A DNA stretch of 38,022 nt from CAYLOC01 sp964385195 (GCA_964385195.1 CAYLOC010000006.1:1-38022), one strand, 5' to 3'. Counted from the first letter of the stretch, positions 1 to 8,147 are shown. Notes: generated by a model from the letters alone, not told the origin. A program made the numbers and translations.

Positions 1-30
1 GTCGAACAACGCCGTGTCGAACAACGCCGT
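1..30. repeat. 15-bp tandem duplication at the left edge
   Basis: Two exact copies of a 15-bp unit (GTCGAACAACGCCGT) lie head to tail, followed by a partial third start. The left copy abuts the window edge, so the array could be longer. Read leftward, the unit would encode the pentapeptide DTALF in one frame, but no gene can be recognised there. Confidence 0.75.
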
Positions 31-147
31 GTCGGACCCGGGTGCCACCGTCGGTTTCGGACTCCGCGAACAAGGCCTCGTCGTACCCGCCGACGGTGAC
101 GTTACGATGCAGGGGCCGACAGCGGAACCCGGTCGTCAACACCTGCC

Positions 148-315
148 TGTGGATCGGATGCCAAACCTGTGGAAAACGCCGGGGACGGATGTGCACATGC
201 TGGGTACAGGTCTGTGGACAGCGGTCGTGAAGTGGTTCACACGCCGACGCTGACCTGGGGAAACGCGGACCAACAGGGTGTGGAGGGAAGAAAGTTTGCC
301 CACGGACGGTCCACA
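148..315. promoter_or_regulatory. Cluster of DnaA-box-like sequences
   Basis: Four sites resemble the actinobacterial DnaA box TTRTCCACA. TGTGGATCG at 148-156 and TGTGGAAAA at 168-176 are in reverse orientation, as is TGTGGACAG at 213-221. CGGTCCACA at 307-315 is in forward orientation. The sites at 168 and 213 each differ from a box at one position; the other two differ at two positions. Clustering within 170 bp without a gene is suggestive, but individual matches this short arise by chance, so binding is unproven. Confidence 0.35.
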
Positions 316-363
316 AGCGACGGTCGTGTGCCGTCACCACCGAACCCGACAAATCGGATGACA

Positions 364-408
364 GCACGTCGACTGGCGGCACGTCGACTGGCGGCACGTC
401 GACTGCGC
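364..408. repeat. Three 15-bp tandem repeats before the MATE start
   Basis: Three head-to-tail copies of GCACGTCGACTGGCG lie at 364-378, 379-393 and 394-408, the last slightly diverged. The array ends 8 bp before the ATG at 417, so it occupies the usual ribosome-binding position, and no purine-rich Shine-Dalgarno is visible between the array and the start codon. Confidence 0.85.
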
Positions 409-416
409 AGCGTTCC

Positions 417-1757
417 ATGATCGCGCTCGTGCAGGCGGTACGCCGCGGGCGTGCGCAGGACGCGGAGATCGCCCGCCTCGCCGTTCCCGCGTTCGCCGCA
501 CTGGTCTCCGAGCCGCTCTTCCTGCTCGCCGACGCCGCGATCGTCGGACACCTGGGCACCGACCAGCTGGCCGCGCTCGGCATCGCCGGGACCGTCGTCC
601 AGACGCTCGTGGGCCTGTTCGTGTTCCTCGCCTACGGCACGACCGCGACCGTTGCACGCCGACTGGGCGCGGGAGAGCGACGGGTCGCGCTTGCCGCCGG
701 CATCGACGGCCTGTGGCTCGCCGTGGGCATCGGCACCCTGGTCGCGGCTGCCGCGTTCGCCTCGACGCCACTGATCGTGGCGGCGTTCTCCCCGAGCCCG
801 GCCGTGCACGACTTCGCGATGACGTACCTCCGGATCGCGCTTCTCGGCCTGCCGCTGTTGCTGGTGATGCTCGCCGCCACCGGGGTTCTCCGAGGGCTGC
901 AGGACACCCGGACGCCGCTGCTGGTCGCCGTGGCGGCCAACCTGACCAACATCGGCTTGAACATCGTGTTCGTGTACGGGTTCGGCTGGGGGATCGCCGG
1001 CTCTGCCCTGGGGACGGTCACCGCGCAGGGTGCTGGCGCGGTGTTGATCGGCGCCGTCGTGGTCCGCGGAGCGCGGCGTACCGGCGCTGCGGTGCGGCCA
1101 CGCAGGTCGGGCATGGTGACGGCGTGGCGGGTCGGTGTCCCGTTGATGGTACGGACCGTGACCCTCCGGGCGGCATTGCTGCTCGCGACGTACGTCGCCG
1201 CCGCGATCTCCACCACGGCGATCGCGGCGCACCAGGTGGCGTTTACCATCTGGACATTCCTGACGTTCGCCCTCGACGCCCTCGCCATCGCGGGGCAGGC
1301 GATCGTCGGGCGGCTGCTCGGGGCCGAGGACCTGCGCGGGACACGTGCCGCCACTCGCCGCATGGTGGGGTGGGGGCTGGTGTGCGGCGTGGTGTTCGGC
1401 GTCGTACTCGTCGCCGTCCGACCGTTCCTGGTGCCGCTGTTCACCCCGGACCAGCAGGTGCAAGCCCTGGTGTCGACGGTGCTGCTCGTGATCGCTGTCC
1501 ACCAGCCGGTCAGCGGCGTGGTATTCGTGCTCGATGGCGTGCTGATCGGCGCCGGGGACGGTCGCTATCTTGCCTGGGCCGGAGTGTGGACCCTCGCCAC
1601 GTTCGTCCCGTTGGCGGCTGCGGTCTTGCTGACCGGCGCCGGACTGCCGTGGTTGTGGTGGGCATTCAGCGGCTTCATGGTGGCCCGCCTGGTGACGCTG
1701 GTGTGGCGCCACCACAGCGGGGCCTGGTTGGTGCCCGGCGGGGACATCCGACGGTGA
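417..1757 (+). CDS. MATE-family multidrug/toxin efflux transporter
   Basis: The 446-residue product is almost wholly hydrophobic, with about twelve predicted membrane segments in two similar halves, the usual MATE length and layout. The N-terminal half carries a family-typical stretch around residues 20-50 (PAFAALVSEPLF and DAAIVGHLGT). The second half repeats the pattern around residues 235-300 (GVPLMVRTVTLR, ALDALAIAGQAIVG). MATE proteins export cationic drugs or metabolites, driven by sodium or proton gradients; the substrate here is unknown. The gene converges on rplI with 14 bp between the stops. A MATE gene near rplI is also common in Streptomyces. The start is ATG at 417, immediately downstream of a 15-bp repeat array and without an obvious ribosome-binding site. 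A start slightly further in is possible, but the frame before the first helix begins here. Confidence 0.9.
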   Translation: MIALVQAVRRGRAQDAEIARLAVPAFAALVSEPLFLLADAAIVGHLGTDQLAALGIAGTVVQTLVGLFVFLAYGTTATVARRLGAGERRVALAAGIDGLWLAVGIGTLVAAAAFASTPLIVAAFSPSPAVHDFAMTYLRIALLGLPLLLVMLAATGVLRGLQDTRTPLLVAVAANLTNIGLNIVFVYGFGWGIAGSALGTVTAQGAGAVLIGAVVVRGARRTGAAVRPRRSGMVTAWRVGVPLMVRTVTLRAALLLATYVAAAISTTAIAAHQVAFTIWTFLTFALDALAIAGQAIVGRLLGAEDLRGTRAATRRMVGWGLVCGVVFGVVLVAVRPFLVPLFTPDQQVQALVSTVLLVIAVHQPVSGVVFVLDGVLIGAGDGRYLAWAGVWTLATFVPLAAAVLLTGAGLPWLWWAFSGFMVARLVTLVWRHHSGAWLVPGGDIRR

Positions 1758-1771
1758 CGCCGGGTGCCCGG

Positions 1772-2218
1772 TTACGCCGAGACCACCTGCAGGTTCAGCG
1801 TCGCGGACACGTCGTCGTGCAACCGGACCGTCACCTGGTGCGCGCCGAGGGTCTTGATCGGGTTGCCGACCTGGACCCGGCGCTTGTCGATGTCGGGACC
1901 GCCGGCGGTCTGCACCGCTGCCACGATGTCGCCGACGGTGACCGCGCCGAACAACCGACCGGTCTGCCCCGCCTGGGTGGCGATCTTGACCTCAAGCGAC
2001 TCAAGCTGGCTCTTGACGTCCTCGGCCTGGTCCACGTCGCGGATCTCGCGCACCTTGCGTGCGGCCTTGATCGAGTCGATCTGCTTCTGCGCACCGCGGG
2101 TCCACCGGATGGCGTAGCCGCGCGGCATCAGGTAGTTACGGCCGTACCCGTCCTTGACGTCGACCACGTCGCCGGGCGCGCCGAGGTTGGTGACCTCCTG
2201 GGTCAGGATGAGTTTCAT
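1772..2218 (-). CDS. rplI: 50S ribosomal protein bL9
   Basis: The 148-residue protein begins [19 protein letters not shown] and continues with the bL9 N-terminal signature [13 protein letters not shown] at about residues 24-36. A charged connecting helix and a C-terminal domain follow, ending QVVSA. bL9 binds domain V of 23S rRNA near the L1 stalk and projects from the large subunit, helping maintain reading frame. The length matches the family. It is the last gene of the leftward rpsF-ssb-rpsR-rplI operon, 11 bp after rpsR, with GAGGAAGG just upstream as ribosome-binding site. Confidence 0.97.
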   Translation of the reverse strand: MKLILTQEVTNLGAPGDVVDVKDGYGRNYLMPRGYAIRWTRGAQKQIDSIKAARKVREIRDVDQAEDVKSQLESLEVKIATQAGQTGRLFGAVTVGDIVAAVQTAGGPDIDKRRVQVGNPIKTLGAHQVTVRLHDDVSATLNLQVVSA

Positions 2219-2229
2219 CGTCGCCTTCC

Positions 2230-2469
2230 TCAGCGTGCAGTGGACGTGTAGGGCAGCAGCGCCATCTCGCGTGCGTTCTTGATCGCGATCGCGACGTCAC
2301 GCTGGTGCTGGGTACAGTTGCCGGTCACCCGCCGGGCCCGGATCTTGCCGCGGTCGGAGATGAACTTCCGCAGCAGCGCTGTGTCCTTGTAGTCGACGTA
2401 GGTGACCTTGTCCTTGCAGAAGACGCAGACCTTCTTCTTCGGCTTGCGCACGATTTGTTGTTTAGCCAT
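2230..2469 (-). CDS. rpsR: 30S ribosomal protein bS18, zinc-binding form
   Basis: The 79-residue product has the bS18 core ([20 protein letters not shown], then RARRVTGNC). It binds next to bS6 on the small-subunit platform. Four candidate zinc ligands are visible: C15 and C18 in CVFC, C52 in GNC, and H55. This is the C+ type; actinobacteria often also carry a cysteine-free C- paralogue with a Zur-regulated gene set elsewhere. Length and operon position between ssb and rplI are standard. The ATG start is at 2469. Confidence 0.96.
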   Translation of the reverse strand: MAKQQIVRKPKKKVCVFCKDKVTYVDYKDTALLRKFISDRGKIRARRVTGNCTQHQRDVAIAIKNAREMALLPYTSTAR

Positions 2470-2547
2470 TGTGGTGCTCCCTTTCGTGAGCCCGGCGATG
2501 CCGGAATGGGCGTGGTTGGATGGAGTTGTCGAATACGGAGTCGGCGG

Positions 2548-3066
2548 TTAGAACGGGGGCTCGTCGTCGCCGGAGCTGCCTCCCGCGGGCGCTGCCCAGG
2601 GGTCGCTGTCCGCGGACGAGGACTGCTGCTGACCTCCTCCGCTGGGCGCCGCCCACGGGTCGTTGCCGGCGGACTGACCACCGCCGCCTCCACCCGACCC
2701 TCGGGTGGTCTTGGTGATCTTGGCGGTGGCATACCGCAGCGACGCCCCCACCTCATCGGCGGCGATCTCGAACACCGTGCGCTTCTCACCCTCGCGGGTC
2801 TCGAAACTGCGCTGTCGCAGCCGGCCCTGGACGACAACACGAGACCCACGCTGCAACGACTCCGCGACGTTCTCTGCGGCCTGTCGCCAGATCGAGCAGC
2901 GCAGGAACAGCGCGTCGCCGTCCCGCCACTCACCGGCGTTCTTGTCATAGAAGCGCGGTGTGGACGCGACCGTGAAGTTGGCCACGGCGGCACCGGAGGG
3001 GGTGAACCGCAGGTCCGGGTCGTCTGTGAGGTTTCCGATGATGGTAATTGTGGTGTCGCCTGCCAT
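2548..3066 (-). CDS. ssb: Single-stranded DNA-binding protein
   Basis: The 172-residue protein has an N-terminal OB fold (about residues 1-110). It begins [20 protein letters not shown] and contains [22 protein letters not shown] low-complexity Gly/Ser/Gln linker follows, then the acidic tip DDEPPF that recruits partner proteins in replication and repair. The linker repeats DPWAAP twice, at about residues 135 and 155, an actinobacterial trait. SSB coats single-stranded DNA as a tetramer. It lies between rpsF (69 bp gap) and rpsR (78 bp gap) and is probably co-transcribed with them from the rpsF promoter. Confidence 0.96.
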   Translation of the reverse strand: MAGDTTITIIGNLTDDPDLRFTPSGAAVANFTVASTPRFYDKNAGEWRDGDALFLRCSIWRQAAENVAESLQRGSRVVVQGRLRQRSFETREGEKRTVFEIAADEVGASLRYATAKITKTTRGSGGGGGGQSAGNDPWAAPSGGGQQQSSSADSDPWAAPAGGSSGDDEPPF

Positions 3067-3135
3067 GGGCGCCTCCCGTACGTCGTGTCGGTCAGCGGAT
3101 CGCGACCAACGAGTCTTCGCTCACCGAACAGCGGA

Positions 3136-3426
3136 TCAGTGAGCCGCTGGCCGGACCACCTTGGTGCGGACCACCGACTCGTTCAGCCCGAGTTGCCGGT
3201 CCAGTTCCTTGACCGTAGCCGTCTCCGCCGACAGGTTCACGACGGCGTAGATCCCCTCGGTCATGTTGTTGATCTCGTAGGCCAGTCGACGGCGGCCCCA
3301 CACGTCGACGGACTCGACGCTGCCTCCGTCAGACCGGACAAGGTCGAGGTACGGCGTCAGCGCCGGCTCGACCGTGCGCTCCTCGAGGTTCGGGTCGAGG
3401 ATCACCATGAGCTCATAGTTACGCAT
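3136..3426 (-). CDS. rpsF: 30S ribosomal protein bS6
   Basis: The 96-residue protein begins [16 protein letters not shown] and carries the bS6 motif [20 protein letters not shown] at about residues 61-80. bS6 forms a heterodimer with bS18 on 16S rRNA helix 22 in the platform of the small subunit. It is the first gene of the leftward r-protein/ssb operon. The start ATG at 3426 follows a strong AGGAGGAGG ribosome-binding site. That site is part of a foldable leader (3439-3481) resembling the S6:S18 autoregulatory element, so translation is probably feedback-controlled. Confidence 0.96.
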   Translation of the reverse strand: MRNYELMVILDPNLEERTVEPALTPYLDLVRSDGGSVESVDVWGRRRLAYEINNMTEGIYAVVNLSAETATVKELDRQLGLNESVVRTKVVRPAAH

Positions 3427-3438
3427 GCGCGATGTCCT

Positions 3439-3481
3439 CCTCCTGTGGGCTTTGCGGTCACGGCCTCTCCGTGACAGGAGG
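3439..3481 (-). promoter_or_regulatory. Candidate S6:S18 ribosomal-protein leader sequestering the rpsF RBS
   Basis: On the transcript, CCTCCTG (3481-3475) can pair with CAGGAGG (3445-3439), closing a stem over a second hairpin, TCACGG/CCGTGA, with a 5-nt loop (3474-3458). Between the inner hairpin and the closing strand lies a 12-nt unpaired stretch that begins with CCG. A stem plus hairpin around an asymmetric loop with a conserved CCG is the published architecture of S6:S18-binding rpsF leaders, which mimic 16S rRNA helix 22. The closing strand contains the rpsF ribosome-binding site, so folding would block initiation. The pairings are read directly; the ligand is inferred. Confidence 0.6.
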
Positions 3482-3530
3482 GCACACCCAGACCTCCCGC
3501 GCGGTTGCGTGGCAACGTCTGATGTGCGGC

Positions 3531-3551
3531 GACCCGGCCTCCTGCCGGGTC
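3531..3551 (-). terminator. 8-bp GC-rich stem-loop between the S9 peptidase gene and rpsF
   Basis: A perfect 8-bp inverted repeat, GACCCGGC/GCCGGGTC, flanks a 5-nt loop. It lies 40 bp after the S9 stop codon. There is no T-run, so it would be a weak intrinsic terminator. If the promoter at 3562-3591 is real, it instead forms a hairpin near the 5' end of the rpsF transcript. Confidence 0.4.
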
Positions 3552-3561
3552 AGCGGTCCCT

Positions 3562-3591
3562 AGGCTATCAGCGCTGGGCGCCGGCCGGAAA
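3562..3591 (-). promoter_or_regulatory. Putative rpsF operon promoter
   Basis: Reading leftward, a -10-like TAGCCT (3567-3562) is preceded by TGA, giving an extended -10. Eighteen bp upstream is TTTCCG (3591-3586) as a weak -35. The site sits directly after the S9 stop and 135 bp before the rpsF start, leaving room for the structured leader. Confidence 0.35.
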
Positions 3592-5496
3592 TCACTGTCC
3601 ACAGGTCCCGGGAGGAGACAGCCAGCGGTCGTACCAGGCCCGGACCCGCCGCAGCAGGTCCACTTGATGGGCCCGTTCGGAGATGCCATGCGGCTCGCGC
3701 GGATAGGTCACCATCTCCAGCGGTACGGATTGGTGACGCAGGGCGCGGTGGAAGGCGGTGGCCTGCGCCACGGGGACCCGGAGGTCTTGTTGACCATGCA
3801 GGATCAGCAGCGGCGTACGCCGGTTGGCTGCGTAGGAGATCGGGGACCGGGCCACGGCCTGGTGCGGGCCCGGGCCATCCCATGGCGTGTCACCGCCCAG
3901 CGCCCGCTCGAACGTGGGCAGGTCGCTCTGCGCCGCCATCGCTCCCCAGTCGGTGGGTCCGGCTCCCACGACCGCGGCCTTGAATCGGTCGGTCTGGGTG
4001 ACTGCCCAGGCGGTGAGGAAGCCACCCTGGCTCCAGCCGCCGATGCCCAACCGGTCCGGGTCGGCGATCCCCCGCTCCACCGCCGCGTCCACCGCGGACA
4101 GCACATCGCCCCACTCGGCTCCGCCCATGTCTCCCCGAGCGGCGGCAGCGAACGCATCCCCGTGCCCGGCACCGCCACGGTAGTTGGGCATCACGACGGT
4201 GTAGCCGGCCGCCGCGAGCCACTGTCCCCAGTCCAGCGGATGACAGTGCGCCTCCCGCCCGGAGCGGCCGTACGGGCCGCCGTGGATCAGGACGACCGTG
4301 GGGCCCGGCTGGTCGGACGCCGCCGGTGGTGTGATGAGCACCCCGTCCAGGTCGAGCCCGTCGGCGGCGGTGAACTCGAAGTCCGTGACCGGTGCCAGCG
4401 GTACGCCGCCCCACTCCTGGTGGTGCTGCGACACCTGTCGCATCGCACCGACCCTTCCCGCCCAGACCTCGGGCAGACCGCGGCCGGGCGTCGCCACCGC
4501 GGCCACGGCGTCGCCGGCGACGTCGAACGCGCCCACATCCCCGTCACACTCCCACCACACGTGCCGTTCGCCGCTGGAGCAGTCGGCCCACTCCAGCCGG
4601 CTGCCGAGGCCCTCGGCCACCTGGATCACCACGCTGTCAGCCACACCCGGTCGGAGCCCGTACGTGCACGCCGGTTCTTCGCGACGGGTTCCGACACACC
4701 GCGGCCGGGCTCCCTCGGCCAGGGCAAGGCACCAGGCCGAGAACGACGACTGCGGTATCGGGTCGTGGGAGGTGGAGTAGACCACCGCGGACGAGTCCCG
4801 GGTCCACACCGGTGCATCCGGTAACGGCCCCTTCGTCAGCCGGCGTGCCTGGTCACCGGCGGAGTCGATGACCCACAATGACCGCCGCTGCATGTCGTCG
4901 GTCTCCGGTGTGTCCTGCGCGTTGAAGGCCAGCCAGGCACTGTCGGGAGACCACGCCACGTCGACCACGTGCATGTCCTCCTCGACCAGGGTCGTCACCT
5001 CACCCGAGCCCAGATCAACGACCCGGAGCCGTTGGTACTGCAGGCGGTCGCCGTACACGTCGGGGTCGTCTCGCTCCTCCTCCCGCCGGGTGTCCTCCGC
5101 ATCGGGTTCATCGGGGGAGCAGAACGCGATGCGCCCGCCGTCAGGAGACCAGCAGAACGCCGCGACCGAGCGCTTGCCCACCACGACCGGCTCCGCCTCA
5201 CCGCCATCGACATGCAGCAGGTACAGCCCGTGCGTGCCCCGCTCGGCGCGATCGGAGCGGAAGGCGAGACGGGTGCCGTCGGGGGACCACCGCGGGTCGG
5301 TGTCGTTGCCGCCGTAGGTCCAGCGTCGGGCCGTCACCGAGTCGTCGACCGCCGCGACCCACAACGCGCTCTCGCCGTGCTCCTCAGCCTGGCCGTACGG
5401 AGCTGCGGCCCAGCAGACGTGCCGACCGTCCGGGGCCAGGCGTACGTCGAGGGGGCGCCAGGTCGAGGTCATCAGATCCGCGGTGAGCTCACTCAT
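3592..5496 (-). CDS. S9-family prolyl oligopeptidase-like serine peptidase
   Basis: The 634-residue protein has an N-terminal beta-propeller (about residues 15-360). It contains WSPDG-type blade repeats at about 70, 116 and 182. A C-terminal alpha/beta hydrolase domain (about 375-630) follows. The catalytic triad is readable: Ser489 in GGWSQGG, Asp571 in HGQQDLRVP and His603 in EPHGISE. HGGP at 405-408 forms the oxyanion region. There is no signal peptide, so it is probably cytoplasmic. The family cleaves short peptides or acyl-amino acids; the substrate is unknown. It lies upstream of rpsF on the same strand but with 165 bp between them, and it is not part of the conserved r-protein block in related genomes. 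ATG at 5496 gives the full first blade. Confidence 0.93.
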   Translation of the reverse strand: MSELTADLMTSTWRPLDVRLAPDGRHVCWAAAPYGQAEEHGESALWVAAVDDSVTARRWTYGGNDTDPRWSPDGTRLAFRSDRAERGTHGLYLLHVDGGEAEPVVVGKRSVAAFCWSPDGGRIAFCSPDEPDAEDTRREEERDDPDVYGDRLQYQRLRVVDLGSGEVTTLVEEDMHVVDVAWSPDSAWLAFNAQDTPETDDMQRRSLWVIDSAGDQARRLTKGPLPDAPVWTRDSSAVVYSTSHDPIPQSSFSAWCLALAEGARPRCVGTRREEPACTYGLRPGVADSVVIQVAEGLGSRLEWADCSSGERHVWWECDGDVGAFDVAGDAVAAVATPGRGLPEVWAGRVGAMRQVSQHHQEWGGVPLAPVTDFEFTAADGLDLDGVLITPPAASDQPGPTVVLIHGGPYGRSGREAHCHPLDWGQWLAAAGYTVVMPNYRGGAGHGDAFAAAARGDMGGAEWGDVLSAVDAAVERGIADPDRLGIGGWSQGGFLTAWAVTQTDRFKAAVVGAGPTDWGAMAAQSDLPTFERALGGDTPWDGPGPHQAVARSPISYAANRRTPLLILHGQQDLRVPVAQATAFHRALRHQSVPLEMVTYPREPHGISERAHQVDLLRRVRAWYDRWLSPPGTCGQ

Positions 5497-5512
5497 GGTG
5501 GGGCCACCCTAG

Positions 5513-5522
5513 ACCGATCGGT
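5513..5522. promoter_or_regulatory. Palindrome ACCGATCGGT upstream of the S9 peptidase gene
   Basis: A perfect 10-bp palindrome (12 bp with its TA/TA-type flanks) lies 17 bp before the start codon. On the minus strand it is followed directly by TAGGGT, a possible -10. It could be an operator, but a palindrome this short is weak evidence. Confidence 0.25.
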
Positions 5523-5540
5523 AACTCGCCCCCACACTCA

Positions 5541-5581
5541 TCAGTACCTGCCACCGGCTGTCAGTACATGCGCACCGGCTG
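5541..5581. repeat. About 20-bp imperfect direct repeat
   Basis: Two adjacent copies begin TCAGTAC and end ACCGGCTG, at 5541-5560 and 5561-5581. They differ by one insertion and two or so substitutions. They fill the intergenic space between the ABC permease stop and the S9 gene. No function is apparent. Confidence 0.65.
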
Positions 5582-5599
5582 CGTGCTACCAGGCGGCCG

Positions 5600-8143
5600 T
5601 CACTCGGTGCCGATCGCGCGGAGGACATTCAGCTTGGCGGCACGGCGGGCCGGGAACACCGCGGCAAGGACGCCGACGGCACCGGCGAGCACCACGAACA
5701 CCAGCAGCCGGACCCACGGCACGGCGAGCACGGTCAAGCCCTGGTCCTGCAGCGCTTCGACCATGGCCACGCCGAAGGCGATCCCCATCACGACCCCGAG
5801 GGCGGCGCCGAGCAACGCGATCACGACCGACTCCAGCCGGACCATCCGGCGCAGCTGGCCGCGGCCGAGCCCGATCGCACGGAGCAGCCCCACCTCGCGA
5901 GTACGTTCGATCACTGACAGGGCCAGCGTGTTGACGATGCCGAGGATCGCGATGATGATCGCCAAGCCCAGGAGAGCGTAGATCATGTACAGCATCTGGT
6001 CGATCTGCGCACTCTGTGCGTCGGCGAACTGGCTGGGGGTGTTCACCGTCACCGTCGGCAGGTCCTTGGTGACCGCGTTGATCTGGCCCTCGACGGCCTG
6101 CTGGGTGGCGCCCGGCTTCCCGGACACGAAGACCATGGTGTCCAGCGGCTTGATCCCGCCCTTGGCCAGATCCCCCAGGGTGAGCAGGAAGTTCGCTGGT
6201 ACCGAGTCGCCGTAGATCCCGGCGACGGTGAGGTGCTGCGTCCCTGCCTGGAACTTCACCGTGACGTCGTCCCCGACGGACAGTCCCCTCGAGGACGCGG
6301 TGTGCTGGTTCACGAGCATTGTGCCGGATGTCAGGCCGGACAGCCTCCCGCTGAGCATCGGGACGTCCATGGCGTCGGAGAGCTGTCGCGGGTCGACGGC
6401 TCCGACGTACCCCTGGGAGCCGTCGATGGTGGCCTGGGCCTGTCGGAACTCGGCCACCGAGTCCACCGTGCTCTGCCGGGCGATCTCGTGCGCGATGGCG
6501 GGGGAGAAGGGCATCCCCACTGCGTTGGACACGATGTAGTCCGCAGTCAGTGTGGACTTCACCGCAGCGTCGGTGCTGGCTTTGGCGGACTGGCCGAAGA
6601 TCGACATCATCGCCACCAGGGTCAGCCCGATCATCAACGCGCTCGCCGTCGCTGCGGTACGCCGGGGGTTGCGCAGGGAGTTCTCGGTGGCGAGCCGGCC
6701 GACGGCACCGAACATCCGGCGGTAGACCACGCCCACGGCACGGACCAGTGGACGGCCGAGAACGGCACTGGTGGCAGACACCCCGACGAGGATGGCGACC
6801 GCGCCGAGACCGATCAGCAGCAAGGCCGTGTTCCCGGAGGCGGTGAGTACTCCGACCACCGCCGCGGCGATACCCGCCGTGACGATGCCGGCTCCGACCA
6901 GGGTGCGCCGATGCAGGCTCGCCTCCGGCAACGCGACGTCGTCGCGCATCGCTGCGACCGGGGCGACCCTGCTGGCACGGCGCGCCGGGAGGTAGGCGGC
7001 GACCAGGGTGACGACCAGACCGGCGGCGTAGGACACTGCGATGGTCCGGGCGGTCACCGGCATGGCGGCGCCGGACAGGTCGAGACCGAACGCGCCGAAC
7101 ACGGCCTTCAGCCCGATCGCCAACAGATAGCCCAGACCGATCCCGATCGTGGAGCCGACCAGGCCGACGGCGAGAGCCTCGGTGATCACCGAGCGGTTGA
7201 CCTGGCGGCGGGAGGCTCCCATGGCCCGGAGCAACGCCAGCTCCCGGCTCCGCTGGGCGACCAGGATGGAGAACGTGTTGATGATCAAGAAGATCCCGAC
7301 GAACAACGCGATGGCGGCGAAGACCAGCAGGAACTTGTTGATGAACCCGAGGATCTTGTTGAGCTCCTTCTGGTTCTCCGCTGCCGCCTTGTCGCCGGTT
7401 TTCGCGACGACGCCGGGCGGCAGCACCTGCTGTGCCTGGTCCCGGAGCTCGGCCTGGGAGACACCGTCCTTCGCCGTCATCGAGATGCCGGTGTAGACGT
7501 CCTCGCCGTGGAAGAACAGCTGCTGGATCGCCGACTCGCCGAAGATGGTGACGGTCGCTCCACCCATGCTGCCGCCAGCACCGAAGTCCAAGATTCCGGT
7601 CAGCGTCGCGGTCATCGTCGGCGGGTTTCCTGGTGTCACCAGGCGCACGGTGTCGCCGATGTGGTACCCCGCCTTCTGCGCAGACGTGCTGACCATCGCG
7701 ACCTGGTCGGTGCCGTGCGGGAGGCGGCCCTTGGCCAGCGTGAGGATGGGCTCCCCGGTGATCGCCTGCGCCCCGGTGTAGTTGAACGCCATCCCGGGAG
7801 CGCCGTTACCGCCGACGAGTTTGCCGTCCTTGCCGATGATGTAGACGCCGTCGACCCGGTCGTTGCCGTGGACCGCCGCCGCACCGGGGAGCGCCTCGAG
7901 CCGCTGCACGACCGCGGCCGGGATGGTCCGCGTGTCCGGTGCGGAGGTCCAGCTTCCGGCGCCGTGTGGGGCGATCTCGACGTCTGACGTGGTGCCTTTG
8001 ATGATCCCGTCGAACGCGCCCTTCATCGTGTCGGTCAGGATGAACGACCCGGCGACGAACGCGACGCCGAGGACGATGGCGGTCGCGCTGAGCAACAGCC
8101 GGACCTTGCGCGCAACGAGGTTGCGCCATGTCACTTTCCACAT
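5600..8143 (-). CDS. ABC transporter permease, MacB/FtsX type
   Basis: The 847-residue membrane protein begins MWKVTWRNLVARKVRLLLSA. A first membrane segment lies at about 17-40, followed by a large extracytoplasmic MacB-like domain. Three FtsX-type membrane segments come next (about 275-390), then two more helices and a second extracytoplasmic domain (about 530-700). A final FtsX block (about 710-840) ends PARRAAKLNVLRAIGTE. Two FtsX domains in one chain are typical of actinobacterial single-gene permeases that work with a LolD/MacB-like ATPase. Such systems move lipids, peptides or lipoproteins, or work as mechanotransmitters; the substrate is unknown. The start at 8143 lies 4 bp after the ATPase stop, so the two genes are translationally coupled. 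An upstream start at 8173 would overlap the ATPase and add ten non-conserved residues. Confidence 0.93.
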   Translation of the reverse strand: MWKVTWRNLVARKVRLLLSATAIVLGVAFVAGSFILTDTMKGAFDGIIKGTTSDVEIAPHGAGSWTSAPDTRTIPAAVVQRLEALPGAAAVHGNDRVDGVYIIGKDGKLVGGNGAPGMAFNYTGAQAITGEPILTLAKGRLPHGTDQVAMVSTSAQKAGYHIGDTVRLVTPGNPPTMTATLTGILDFGAGGSMGGATVTIFGESAIQQLFFHGEDVYTGISMTAKDGVSQAELRDQAQQVLPPGVVAKTGDKAAAENQKELNKILGFINKFLLVFAAIALFVGIFLIINTFSILVAQRSRELALLRAMGASRRQVNRSVITEALAVGLVGSTIGIGLGYLLAIGLKAVFGAFGLDLSGAAMPVTARTIAVSYAAGLVVTLVAAYLPARRASRVAPVAAMRDDVALPEASLHRRTLVGAGIVTAGIAAAVVGVLTASGNTALLLIGLGAVAILVGVSATSAVLGRPLVRAVGVVYRRMFGAVGRLATENSLRNPRRTAATASALMIGLTLVAMMSIFGQSAKASTDAAVKSTLTADYIVSNAVGMPFSPAIAHEIARQSTVDSVAEFRQAQATIDGSQGYVGAVDPRQLSDAMDVPMLSGRLSGLTSGTMLVNQHTASSRGLSVGDDVTVKFQAGTQHLTVAGIYGDSVPANFLLTLGDLAKGGIKPLDTMVFVSGKPGATQQAVEGQINAVTKDLPTVTVNTPSQFADAQSAQIDQMLYMIYALLGLAIIIAILGIVNTLALSVIERTREVGLLRAIGLGRGQLRRMVRLESVVIALLGAALGVVMGIAFGVAMVEALQDQGLTVLAVPWVRLLVFVVLAGAVGVLAAVFPARRAAKLNVLRAIGTE

Positions 8144-8147
8144 CGGC

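Larger units (their letters stand above)
1..416. other. Gene-less stretch left of the MATE gene
   Basis: I recognise no coding sequence here; the short open frames on both strands lack any familiar motif. The stretch holds a 15-bp duplication at 1-30, a cluster of DnaA-box-like sequences at 148-315 and three 15-bp repeats at 364-408. In related actinobacteria dnaB follows rplI, transcribed in the same direction. This region could therefore contain the upstream region of a leftward dnaB outside the window, but that is inference. Confidence 0.5.

Noticed and set aside
1..253. Small protein gene at the left edge
   Set aside because: The plus-strand frame starting at 14 and the minus-strand frames show no recognisable motif or convincing ribosome-binding site, and the area is repeat- and DnaA-box-rich.
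237..1715. Long minus-strand open frame opposite the MATE gene
   Set aside because: Its composition (His/Arg/Gly/Asp-rich, no hydrophobic pattern) is that of an antisense shadow in high-GC DNA; the plus-strand MATE protein explains the region.
3595..3603. DnaA box CTGTCCACA at the end of the S9 peptidase gene
   Set aside because: It is a single one-mismatch site at the end of coding sequence, without clustering, so chance is the best explanation.
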